Positions 11,101 to 23,500 of a stretch of 64,000 nucleotides of DNA are shown one piece after another. The position numbers were made by a program, and so were the translations under genes. A model generated the notes under the pieces. It was not told the DNA's origin. It saw nothing but the letters and a program-made list of their open reading frames with translations, and did no database searches. The DNA is from Dendrophyllia cribrosa (lineage: Eukaryota; Cnidaria; Anthozoa; Scleractinia; Dendrophylliidae), in NCBI GenBank assembly GCA_024195265.1, contig JAJLRJ010000014.1, positions 12,985,509-13,049,508 on the forward strand, read 5' to 3'. Within the stretch, counting starts at the first letter, position 1. Every line of letters begins with the position of its first letter.

Positions 11101-14100
11101 CTTATTCTGTAACTTGCATACTCCAACTCTCCTGTAATTGGGTTGTGAACAGTCGCCCTGTTTAACTTGGGAAAAAATGGATAAAACATAATTTAGAAAA
11201 CGATATTGTCAGCGCCTTTCTAGCGTTCAAGAATACCTTTCAAGCAAAAGAATAAAAACAAGGTGAATTCTTCAAAAAATATATATTGTTTAAAATCAAG
11301 CACAGTTAACGATCATTCTTGAGTTTATCCTCGTATGTTAAAAAATATGGGCAACACAAAAGTCTATTATACACGGTTTAACATTTGTTAATCAACAGAT
11401 GTTGGGACTGCTGTTCAACAAATATTGAACAGTGTATCATGCCATGTTGAATGTTAAAATAGGCCATTCATTATAGAGACAGGCTCTGTTCCGTTCAACG
11501 AGTTGTAACTGGTTGAACGGCGTCAGTCATTTGTTTAAAATATTGAATATGACTAGTGTATCCAAAAGATAGTAATTGCTGCGGTAAATTTGTTGTAATA
11601 ATGCTGTTTTATCGCCTCGCTGGTATTACAGAATTTTCTCTTTCGTTTTTTAAGGGGAAGCAAAGCAAATGTAACCGGGATGAATCGACGAAAACTCCAG
11701 CTGATAAGACTAATTCTGTTTTGTAATTCACGCATCAAGTTCTTGCAATGTCTGTAGAATATTGTTGAGCAAAGGACGCGTTCACCACGACGAAGGTGTG
11801 AAAATTTAGATTTAACATAATTATTGATAATGAATATGTTGCGTTACTAGCTAGCCGTATCGTGTTCGCGTCTCCACGAGCTCAGCTCAGGTTTCGCGTC
11901 CCCACGGGCTCAGCTCAGTCTCATCGACCGCTGTCGGAGTGATTTCAAACTAAATTTGTCTTTTATTCCGTGCAATCTTCGAAAATCTTTGCTATCCAAC
12001 GGTCCTATCACCATGCCTCACAGTCCTCGCTCAACTCGCGGTAGTCTTCGACACTTCAGTTCCGATTTCGTCTGGGACATGTTGGACCAAAATATTACAA
12101 ATCTCGCAGCCAACATCTTGAAGCAGCAAGCGAGGCTATTGCTCGTGGCGCAGTGCATTCTGGCCCAAAATGTTCGTAACGCAGTGCATTCTGGCCCAAA
12201 ATGTGTTCGTGGCGCAGTGAATTCTGGTAAAAAGCGATCAATTCGAGATTTTTCCTAGCCTAAATATTTTTCTCATATATTTCTCTTAAATCCTGATTAT
12301 GTTGCTGCTCACTCGCTGCGCTCGTTCCGCAGCAACAAATTGTTTTCTTCTCATTTAACAAGTTGCAACACCATTCAACACTTATCGAACAACAAATGTT
12401 GGACGATGTTGAACCTTGATCATAAACACAACATATATATTAATTGCTTAGTGTACGCTTACCAGCGGTTCTGATAACTTTATAAGTTTGTCGATTTCAG
12501 CGTCGCTCATAATATTGTGCAGAATCATAATATCAGGGTTGGTGAAGACGACCTCAATAGGACAGCGCTTGATGGTACAAAGGGGATGTCCTGTCTTGTA
12601 ATAACATTTGAGGCGCTCTGGGCTCTGAGGAGCCTGGAATAAAAAACACACAAGTAAGGACCATGTAAGACGATAAGATTTTTGCTTTCGACTATAACAT
12701 GTCAGTTTGCCAATCCATAATTAATAATGGTAACAGGACTGAGTGGAGTACAATTCGGTCTGTAATCATACGAGTGATTAACAAAATACGCGGTCGTCCG
12801 ATTTGCTAATCGTGAGTATGATCACAGACAGAATTGGACGACACGAAGTCCTATTATCAATTAATCATAAACAGTACAATTTCGAGGACAAATTAACATG
12901 AAAAAATTGAGAAAAATTCAATAGAATAACTTGAAGAAAGGCTTTTATCAATCGAAAGCGTCAATACAATTTCATCACTGAAAAACTGGCATTGAAATAT
13001 GATCATGTGATTGGTTCATTCAGTTGATTGGCATATGAAACTGTTGTTCAGTTGTTAGAAATTACTGATTTATCACCACTCACGCGTGGCATAGGGTCTC
13101 CTCGACACAGCTTCTTAAAGATGCGCCTTTCTTCCGTCCAGCTGAAGCTTTTCATGGTCTTTTGCGGGAGCTTTGTAGCCATGTAACTGTATTGGGATTC
13201 TTCAGGTTCCGTTTGCTTGGATCGCTCCTCTCCCAACATCTTTTGAGCTTCTTTGAAGTTTTTAAGATTCGTCACGGATCGCTCGTGATTTGGAACTGAT
13301 ATATTAATCAATAATAACATTAACATCATACAGTCAAAGCACTATTCTCCTCTTACGAGAATCATTCACGTATAAAAGCGGCCAACTCCAGTTACGGACA
13401 CTTTTCCTACTTCCCGAGGGTGTCCGCTTACGAGAGCGTCGACTGTACAGCTTTTTCCCGGTCTTAATAGATTGGAAGCTTTAGATGTGTACCCGCTTTT
13501 GAGGTTGTGGATAACATCACACAGTAAGAAGTAGCCGTTCAATTTAAGTCTGGTTATCACTTTTGAGCCTGGTGAATAATGGTTGCTTCACTAAGAGCCC
13601 TATCGAGAAGCACATTCCCGTGTTATACAAACTAGTGTTTATTTTGAGTTTGTAAAAAAACTGGAGTGATCACTGAGATGAAAGATGTTGAGCAGTACTA
13701 ACTCGGCCCCGGTTACATGTATTTGCTTCAAGTTCTGATTGGTTCATTGGATTTTCTGTGCCTGTTGTTATTGTTATTGGCAAGCGTTATTACTTTGGTT
13801 TTACGACACTCACTTGAAAACTTCTCTACCCGGTAATAATTTTTATCATATTGCAACATTGTATTGCACGGCCACATTCATAATCGATTCATAATCACAT
13901 TCATAATCGATTCATAATCACATTCATAATCGATTCATAATCACATTCATAATCGATTCTCGACCGACGGAGGCCTACAAGAGTGGTTTGAACGTTTGAT
14001 TCTGCATGCGGATGAAATACCAAAATGTGACCAATGAAATGAGACCTACTGAGCAGTAATTTCTGTTGTGCTGTTTAAAACAACATAAACATTAAGACAA

Positions 14101-17100
14101 AAGTTCGAGCTTACCAACTTTCAGAGCTGCAACTGTATAATTTATAGCTTTCCCTACATCACCAAGCTGTATGAAAATAGAACAAAGAAACGGTGTTTGA
14201 TAAGGCAACAAATGCTGCACGTGTCCTCGACTGATCGACCAAACGATCGACGCTTAAATGACGGACAGACTGATTGACTGATTTACTGACTGATTGACTG
14301 ATTAACTGACTGCCCAACAGATTGACTGACTGATGAACTGACTGTACTGACTGACTGGCTGACTGACTAATTGACTGACCGATTGATTGACTGACTGACT
14401 GACTGACTGACTGACTGATTACTAATTGACTGACTGACTAACTGACCGACTTATTGACTGACAGACTGATTGACTTACTGAATGACTGAAAAAACTTTTT
14501 TAAATGTTATTTTAAAGTGCCAAAGTTTTTGAATAAGTTCCAAACGTTTCGGGCTTTGCCCTTCTTCAGTGGAAATATGTTCGTTGAGAAATACGCCACG
14601 ACATCTAAAGTTTAAATGATTGTCTCTTGCATGCGCGCGCGCGACCTTCAGAAGAAACGAAAGTTAGAATTTAGGCCGCGCGGTTGACAGGTACCAAGTT
14701 GGAAAATAAGACGCATCTCCTGCCGTTTCCTTTGCTTGTTTCCGCCGCAGAGCTTGACGCCGCAAACCTGCACGTCATCCGCAGAGTGTCCATTGGAACT
14801 GAAGTGCTTTGCGACTGGAAAACCGGGTGCACTCTTGGTAATACTCCTGAGATGTTCGCCAAACCGTTCCCTAAGAGTGCGCCCAGTTTCGCCGATGTAA
14901 ATGGCAGGGCAGCGACGGCAGGAGATGCAGTATATAAGGCCAGATGACAGACAGGTAAAGGACTCTCTGATGATGAAGGATGATCAGATAGTTGAAGATG
15001 ATGAGATAGTTGAAGTATCTTGTGTGGATTGGGTCTCGCAACACTTCCCATCATACTACCAACAATGGCGATTATCAAAGAAAACTCGTTGTAACAGTTC
15101 CCGCTGACTTACCACTGACTAATGCTGAAACCTCAGTATTAAGCAAAGGGCTCACCTTCGTGCCTCTTAAGAAAGGCATTGACGAATTTCAGGCTAAGGC
15201 CGACTGTGAAAACTTTTATCGTCGTCTCCGTTTAAAGGCCCACTTCGACAGCAATGATGACAGCGAGCCCCAATCCACACAAGATACTTCCGACCCCTTC
15301 GCTAAGTTTAACCATAAGGAGTCAACTTGGACCCCTCCCGAGGGTTGTTTTTCGGCGATAGATCATTATATTGACCGTTGCCGTCGTGCTGTCGATGCTC
15401 TTGACTTTAAGGCCGGAACAAAACTAAGCAACTTACCTCGTGCTGAAAAACAAGCGTTACTTAACCTGACGAGACGAAATGATATCGTCATAAAACCGGC
15501 AGACAAAGGCGGTTCAGTTGTTGTATGGTCGCGCCCCTTATACATTGCCGAAGCAAACCGTCAACTATCTGATGACAGATTTTACGAACGTCTTGATCGT
15601 GACCCTATCAAGGAGCATCAACAACTTATAAAATCAACCGTCAACGGAATGATGCAAGCCAACGAACTCCCGCCATCAGCTAAGAATCTAGTTGTACAAA
15701 CTCCAAGGACCTCTAGATTCTATCTCCTTCCGAAGATCCACAAGGAGAACAACCCTGGGAGATCAATTGTCTCGGCATGTAGCTGCCCCACTGAAAATAT
15801 TGCATCCTACTTGGACCAGATTATGTCTCCTCTAGTCCGTAATCTTAACACTTTCATTAAGGATACCAACCACGCGCTCCAGATCTTTAACGGTTTTCAA
15901 TTCCACAACGCTGACGACGGCCAACGCTTCCTCTATACCATGGACATCAAATCTCTATACACCGTGATCCCACACCACAGTGGCCTGGAAGCGTTGACCT
16001 TCTTTCTAGACAAACGCACCGTTCTCGATCCACCTACAGCCACACTTACACGTCTTGCTGAACTTGTGCTTACCCTAAATGCCTTCACTTTCAATGGCGA
16101 ATTTTATCATCAAACAGGGGGAGTCGCCATGGGCAGTAAGATGGGCCCTAACTATGCGTGCCTTTTCGTGGGATATGTCGAAGACCAAATCATGCGACAA
16201 TACACCGGCTTCATACCTCAACTCTACAAGCGATACATTGATGATATCGTAGGGGTCGCGAATTGCAACCGCGTTCAACTGGAAGAATACATTGATTTTG
16301 TTTCCAACTTTCACCCTGCTCTTCAATTCACACATTTTATCTCTGAAACCGAACTGCCTTTCCTTGATATCAATTTACGCATTTCTGGCAATCGAATCTC
16401 TACTTCCATCTACTACAAGCCCACAGATACCCACAGTTATCTTCACCACCAGTCATCACATCCTCGACACTGGAAAGAAAGCCTACCTCACAGTCAGCTC
16501 TTACGCCTTCGACGCCTCTGCTCTGACGACGCCGACTTTCTAGCAAGAGCACACGAAATGGCCTCTTTCTTTGAAAGGCGTGGTTACAATGCACACACTC
16601 TCCAACATGATCTTGAGGAAATCCGACATGTCACACAGACCGACGCCCTCAAACGGAACACCTTGGCGGATGAAAAGGAGAGCAGGATTCCTTTGGTTCT
16701 TACTTACCATCCTCTGAACAACAGAATCAAACGGATTTTGCTCGACAACTTCAGCATCATATCGAACGACCCTGAAACCAAGGAAATATTTCCTCAGCCA
16801 CTAATGATCGCTTATCGCCGAGATCAAAACCTACGAAACGTCTTGGTCCACACGTCCGACACAAATCAAGCTACTTCGCCCGCAGGTTCTGCTCCTTGTC
16901 GACACCCCCGCTGCCGTACCTGTGACCACATCTCAAATGACACTACTCTACTAGCTCCAAAAAGGTCCTTCATCATCAGAGAGTCCTTTACCTGTCTGTC
17001 ATCTGGCCTTATATACTGCATCTCCTGCCGTCGCTGCCCTGCCATTTACATCGGCGAAACTGGGCGCACTCTTAGGAACGGTTTGGCGAACATCTCAGGA

Positions 17101-20100
17101 GTATTACCAAGAGTGCACCCGGTTTTCCAGTCGCAGAGCACTTCAGTTCCAATGGACACTCTGCGGATGACGTGCAGGTTTGCGGCGTCAAGCTCTGCGG
17201 CGGAAACAAGCAAAGGAAACGGCAGGAGATGCGTCTTATTTTCCAACTTGGTACCTGTCAACCGCGCGGCCTAAATTCTAACTTTCGTTTCTTCTGAAGG
17301 TCGCGCGCGCGCATGCAAGAGACAATCATTTAAACTTTAGATGTCGTGGTGTATTTCTCAACGAACATATTTCCACTGAAGAAGGGCAAAGCCCGAAACG
17401 TTTGGAACTTATTCAAAAACTTTGGCATTTTAAAATAACATTTAAAAAAGTTTTTTCATGAAATCCAAGTGCCACGCAGCCACCGAACTTACTGAATGAC
17501 TGACTGACTAACTGATGACTGACCGACTGACCGACTGATTGACTGACTGACCAACTGACCGACTGACTGACTGACTGATTGACTGACAGACTGACTAACT
17601 GATGATTGACTGACTAACTGACCGACTGATTGACTGACTGACTGACTGACTGACTGACTGGCAGGCTAAGTGACTGACTTCACACTGACACGGTTCGATA
17701 TTTTCTTTAAAAATTGAAACTAAGGATTTTTGACGAACGCAAAAAAAAAAAGTACATCACTTTCATAATATCCAGTCCGAAGAAAAGAAAAGAAAAAAAA
17801 AAGGATCCTGGACGTGACTTGAACTCGCGCCTTCCCGAGTGCCATTCCCGGCACTAAACCATTCGACCACCGTGGAACACATGCTTAGTTATGGCTAAAT
17901 TTTATTATTTCAAGGTAGATATGAAAAATCCTTTTAGATCGATTTTAATGTTGCATTAAAGACTCCAGATGCGAAACATCTTTAAGCTTATTCTGGATTC
18001 ACGTTGTTCTTGCCTTACGAAACGCATTCGTAACAAAGCATTGCGTCACTATGTTTACAGCTGATGGAAGGAGCGAGTGAGGTTAGCGAGTGAGGCGAGC
18101 GAGTGAGTGAATTAGCCACTGTTACCGATGACCCGTTCATTACGCTTGCGCGTATTCACGAGTTAAAAATGAGACAAAATTCGTCGGTCCAGTTTCATGT
18201 TACTGCCACATGGGTGGGATCGGTATGTCTAGATTGTGTTTTTATAATTAAAAAGAATACTTGGTCTCGCTACTTTCGGGGAGGGGGGGGAGCGCTAGTT
18301 TCGGAATTTATTTGCAGTCACCAGGAGCAAGTTTGTGCGTTACTTTCGGCGGGGGAGGGGGGGGGGAGTGGTCGCTACTTTCGGGGGGGGGGGGGGGGGG
18401 GGGGTCGTTTCTTTCGGCATACCTGATAAGAGGACCAAGCCAAATGATCCAGCACACTGAACCGATTTGGTATGTCTTTCTGGTTGTCAGGCTCCATGTT
18501 CATGAGCCTTAGCGACTCGGCCATCCACTGTTGAGTATTCTCCATATCATCGGACACAAAAGCTCCGCGGCCAAACTTGAACGCGTCCATAGCAGTCAGT
18601 AAGGAGCCTGAGTCTGTACGAATCCCGTATTTACCTCCGGTGAAGTCATAAGGCGTGAGGTTATATACGTCTTGAAGTCGTTTAATAGCGTCCATGGCTC
18701 CTTCCAAATCATCTTGCCCCGGGAAGTGCGGGCGATAGTTTTCAAGCTTGTCAATTAGAAGACCTGTAAATAAGCATTTCAACAAAACAAATTTAATATG
18801 TGAATAACAGTTACCTTAGCAACTGAGACACTGAAAGTAGCTGTATTAAAGCACACGGAGTGTGTGTTTTCCGGCCTTACAATTGCTGTAGGAGGGGTCT
18901 TAATGGGAGCAACCGTCTCAACGGTTTAATTTTCGTTGATCGGATCTTTCACGTTCAAGTAGGCTATCCACAGACGTTTTATTTTTTTAAGATACTGGGG
19001 ACTGCACACAAGAGACCTTAAGAAATTAAACATTATATTTGAAATATTCGTGTAAGCGCAAGATGCAGTATTAAAATGTCGTCTCAGCCAATGAAATTTC
19101 AGACATTTCTCAGCTAGTAGTATAAATTACGTAATCGCATGCTTTTTCTTTGTTAGTTTTCTTTGTCGGCAGTGTCAGTCATTTTTGCTTAGTTATGCAA
19201 ATTAAAAACATTATTAACATTATTATTTTAAATATATATCTCCGTTTAACTTCAAAATTTTCAGCTCATGCCGCTTTGCGCAGGAGTAATAATACAGTAA
19301 AACGTCAGGGAACATATCACGGTTGAGCCTGTCCAGACTCATATCAATACGCTGACGGTTAATTGTTCACCCGTTAATCTTCTGTTGACAGTTGGCGGTA
19401 AAATTCCTTTAATTTGTCGGTCGGGGGTTAAAATCTTAGTAATTTGACGGCTGACGCTTATCCAGTCCGATTCAACCTCGTTCCTGCGGCCTCGCAGTCT
19501 GTCTTCAAGAGAGACCCTGGAAACGATGTTGAGCCCCATTGAGACTCTTCTTTGGGTGTTCAATATGAGGATTTGCAGCATTTTAACGGTAAAGTGTTCG
19601 TAACCCGCGATTCATTTTTCGCGGCGGAGGATAGAGAGGGGAGCGGGCCCTGATCACTGGTTAAATGTTTCGAGACTTTTCTGTCTAATATGATCGTCCT
19701 AGAGATGGCCGCCATTTTGAAAGAAGGGAAAACATAGTGCATAATACTAATGCATGGTTCAATTCCTACAGTTACCATCCCCCCCCCCCCCCCCCCCCCC
19801 CCGGGCAACCCCCGGGACAAAGTCGGCCCTTGTGGCCCGGGGGTGGGGAATTTTGCAAGTAGTCTTGTCCCGGGGGTAGGGGGTGGGGATAATCTGGGTG
19901 CGCAAGGAATTACGGGGCGAAAATTTCGCTCAAGCACATGGCGGACGACATGACTCAACAAGCGGACTTCTTTGCTGGGAAATCCTTACAATTTGTTAGT
20001 AATTGGCTGGAAGAAAACAATTTGGCAAAGTTAAAGCCTGTATTTGAAGAAGTGTTGCCTGTCAGTGAATGATGCGAAGTGTTGGGAAGAACACATCCTC

Positions 20101-20473
20101 AGTACACGAAACAACCGCAAGAGAGGAGCGATGAAAGCCAAAGAAACTCGAGCAGTGGGAGAGATGCTTCCTGATCTTTGTAGCCATACGAGTCTAGTCC
20201 AGTCCATGTCTATTTTGTAAACTGTTCGGTGGATTTATATCATAATATTCTGTCTTCTTGAGAAACGGTGCAGGGTGCTGTTGAGTGTCCCGGGGGTGGG
20301 GAATTACCTCTTTCTTTGTGCCCGGGGGTGGGGAATAGGACGCCAAGTGAAGAAAAAATGGCAAATCCCCGGGGGTGTGGATGGTAACTGTAGGAATTGA
20401 ACCATGCATAAACTATATTCAATTTTGGGACGACATAACGGCTTTATAATGGCGGCTAGTTGGGAGAAAATAT

Positions 20474-20506
<33 letters not shown>

Positions 20507-23500
20507 TGGGAAAATATTTGCCTCTCGGTCATGGCGCAGGGACTTCGCAATTTTTCCATCCGGTCCGACCTAATTTAGTCAATAAATATTTTATCAGATG
20601 ACCAATTTTGGAGCCAAAAATTTTTTAGCAGGGCCGAGCGGCTTTATCCGGTCCCGCTTGCGTTAATGCGTACGGCCCTCATACGGGTATTCAGTACTAA
20701 ATAGTTTTGAAAAGAACGTGCGGGCGAGACCGTACGGGTCATATGATAAATTTCCGTATTGGGCTCCGTCGCGAAAAACCAAGGATGTTGCATTGAATAT
20801 GGTGTTGATTTATCTGACAAAATTTACAACGTAATCAACATTTCTGCCCTTCCTTTGAATAAAATTTCAAATTTTGGTTTTATACGCGAGGGATATGGGA
20901 CAGCATTATCATCCTGCAAAAGTTTTCGACATGCAGCGTCTGCTGCATGCGTTTGCTTTCAAGTTTTCAATACATCACTGATCCATTTCTCTGTAACAGT
21001 TTCCCACAAAAAGTGAAAACGCCACTTAACGTTTCCCAGAATAGCGACATCTCTCAAATTTGCCAAATTTCAGGTTTCTGAAGTTTGTCGATTTGAAAAG
21101 CATCAGAAATTAAATTATCAGTTGAGAAATATTTCCACATTTCCATACAAAATGTAATTTCTGACATCTGAGTGACGTAGGAACAAACTAGTCAGAAATT
21201 ATTATTCTGACGGTACGATATAGAGGCTTGCGTGTCGTCAAGGGACATCTCGGAACTATTTTAGGGTTTGGTGGGAGATATTTATCATTTTACGTCGGTC
21301 AGTCTCCTCGAATGTTGCCTTTTTTCGTTTAAGTTTTTATTTTAAATGATTTGGGAAATGAAATGTTATACAAAGTATCAAGTAATGTCATCCGTTTTTT
21401 GTACCTTTTCCCCGAGGTCCAGTGCCACCGCACTTATAGGGGGAATACGTTTCCACATTTTTTGGGCACATCTACTTAAAGCCACTCGGGGTGGCTTTAA
21501 GTATTTTTTCGCAGCTGGCGTGACACAATTTTCTGAACTTTTGAAATATAATGTAAGTAAAATGTAATTTAAAATGATCAGGAGAATAGACAGAATGTTA
21601 TTAGGATACATTCGCCAGTGAAGACGAAACGAAAAAAAAACCGAAATTTATTTACCCACGTAGCAGCTAATTACAACGCGTACGTGCGTTCCAGACTGAC
21701 TGACTCATCCTAAATAAACTATTTCACATTGAATGAGGAGTCAGAATCACTGTATTTTGACCCACGTTCGCTCTATCATCAAAATAGCGGCAACGACCGT
21801 AAATCCGTCTACTCCATGTGCGACCACCTCACGTAAGTGACCACCTCTCCTATAAAGAGACAGCTTTTCCAAAGTACAAAAACTTCTACAGTTAAATCAT
21901 TTTAGTCGAAAATTCTCGCAAATATATTTGATTTAAATCAAAATGCCACTTGTATCTCTGTCGAAAGAGAGCACGACATATTGCTTTGCTATGTAAAAAG
22001 CATTTTAGACAAATTAGCAGTAACAAATTGAAGTTGCTCCGAGCAACCGATCCAAGGTCAAAACATGATTGATAACAGCGTCGTTGACATCGCTAATGCA
22101 GATAAACGGGTCTAGATGGATGTCTAGATGCAAACAAACGGGTCTAGATGGGACTATCCGTTCGTCTGTTGTGTTGTTAAAAGAACATCTACATCAAAGA
22201 AACCAAAAGGTACGACTTACAACTTCTAAATCTGACTATATTTGTCTTTGTCCCTGGAGTGAACGAACATTTTTTAAACTTTATATCAGGGAATGATAAT
22301 AATCGTTACGGTAATCAGCCTTTATTCTCTTTCCGTGTGTATAGGATTTTTAGAACAGAAAATTGTTAAAACATTTAGAAGGCAAAATTTGAAAAGTACA
22401 GTTGAACTAACCATGAGCGATCACCAAGCCTGTTCCAGGCGTTCAGATAGTGGGAGCAAAGAATACGGTAGGCGGCTCCCAGAAGGATATCGCGAGTGCT
22501 GACGGAGAGGGACAGGCGCCGCCCCTTGTTTTCCCCGCACGTTCACGCGCCGGTTTTTTAACTGCTCCCCGCCCTCACAAACTTAACGCATGGAACAGGC
22601 TAGCGACCACCCTAAATACATATCCAAGGAGGTCGCTTTAACCCTTTCACTCCCAGAGTCAAATATGGAGACATGTAGTTTAGTTCCACCTTTTAAGTCT
22701 GTTGATGAAATCCTTTGGTGTGACCATTCAAATGAACCTCTTTGGCAGTACTTTTACATGGTACCATTTGTTTTTCGCTATTTTACAAAATGAAATTTTG
22801 GATTTTTCTTGAATTTTGATGTTTGGCACTCTTGGTTTTCACTAGCGACGGAGACGGAGTCGGAGTCGTCGGAATCTGTCTTAACTTTGAATCATATCAA
22901 CATGTCGTAATTTCAATGTACAAAGCACCTATAAGCGCAAAATATTGAAATCATATTGGAGTTGTGATACCAAGAACAAAATTTTGTAATTTGACTGGAA
23001 GAAGTTTGGTATTATGGAAAAGTGGTCGCTTAGGAAAGGTGGTCGCACATGAAGGTTCGAATCTATATATACCCAGTGGAACAACACGTCCATCTCTGCT
23101 CGAGGGCAAGGTTATCATGATTATTTTTGGATTGATTATACAAACGATGCGAAAATACCGTATTTCTCAGTCTAATGGTGAACAATAACTGAATTTAGTA
23201 TCCTGATAATTTTTTTTGTAGTAACACTGATAAAAATTGTCAGTTTACCTTTATAAAGCTTCTTACTTTGCATAAGTTTGGCGATTAACAGCATAAAAAT
23301 TAAAGGAGAATTACTGACCTTGAAATACGAAACGGCGCCAAAAGCGAACAATTTACAAACAGACAATTTAAACTTTCATTAGACTATAAATTAAAACGTT
23401 CTCTAGTTAAAATAATTTTAAAATTATGAAGACTTTCCGCCTTTCGGCGATCTATCTGTAGCCTTTCAAGAATGATCATTTCAATCATTTTCCGTCAAAG

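Larger units (their letters stand above)
14487..17486 (+). mobile_element. Penelope-like element PLE1 with about 494-bp inverted termini
   Basis: The element lies in P4HA intron 2, opposite to the gene. Its right end (16966-17458) recurs inverted at its left end (14487-14980), nearly identical by eye. A 17-bp repeat (ACTTACTGAATGACTGA, 14473-14489 and 17487-17503) flanks it and is probably the target duplication, although the surrounding CTGA array could produce it by chance. The unique middle encodes reverse transcriptase. PLEs copy themselves by target-primed reverse transcription using an RT and a GIY-YIG nuclease. Confidence 0.85.

Noticed and set aside
11956..12258. 100-codon frame repeated at 56418-56681
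   Set aside because: It runs across tandem noncoding units of a dispersed repeat, has no domain, and is cut or changed in the second copy.
15010..15012. TTG as a genuine start codon for PLE1 (and for PLE4 at 45078)
   Set aside because: Animal genes seldom start at TTG. Both frames are better explained as 5'-truncated elements that happen to be open at that point.
17807..17883. Functional tRNA gene
   Set aside because: A- and B-box-like motifs are present, but the arms do not form a good cloverleaf and the segment is part of a dispersed repeat.
18103..18512. Gly-rich frames near 18.3 kb
   Set aside because: They are read through the poly-G block on the strand opposite P4HA exon 2.
19560..19961. 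Pro/Gly-rich frame on the minus strand
   Set aside because: It crosses a 24-C tract inside a TIR element and has no conserved segment.
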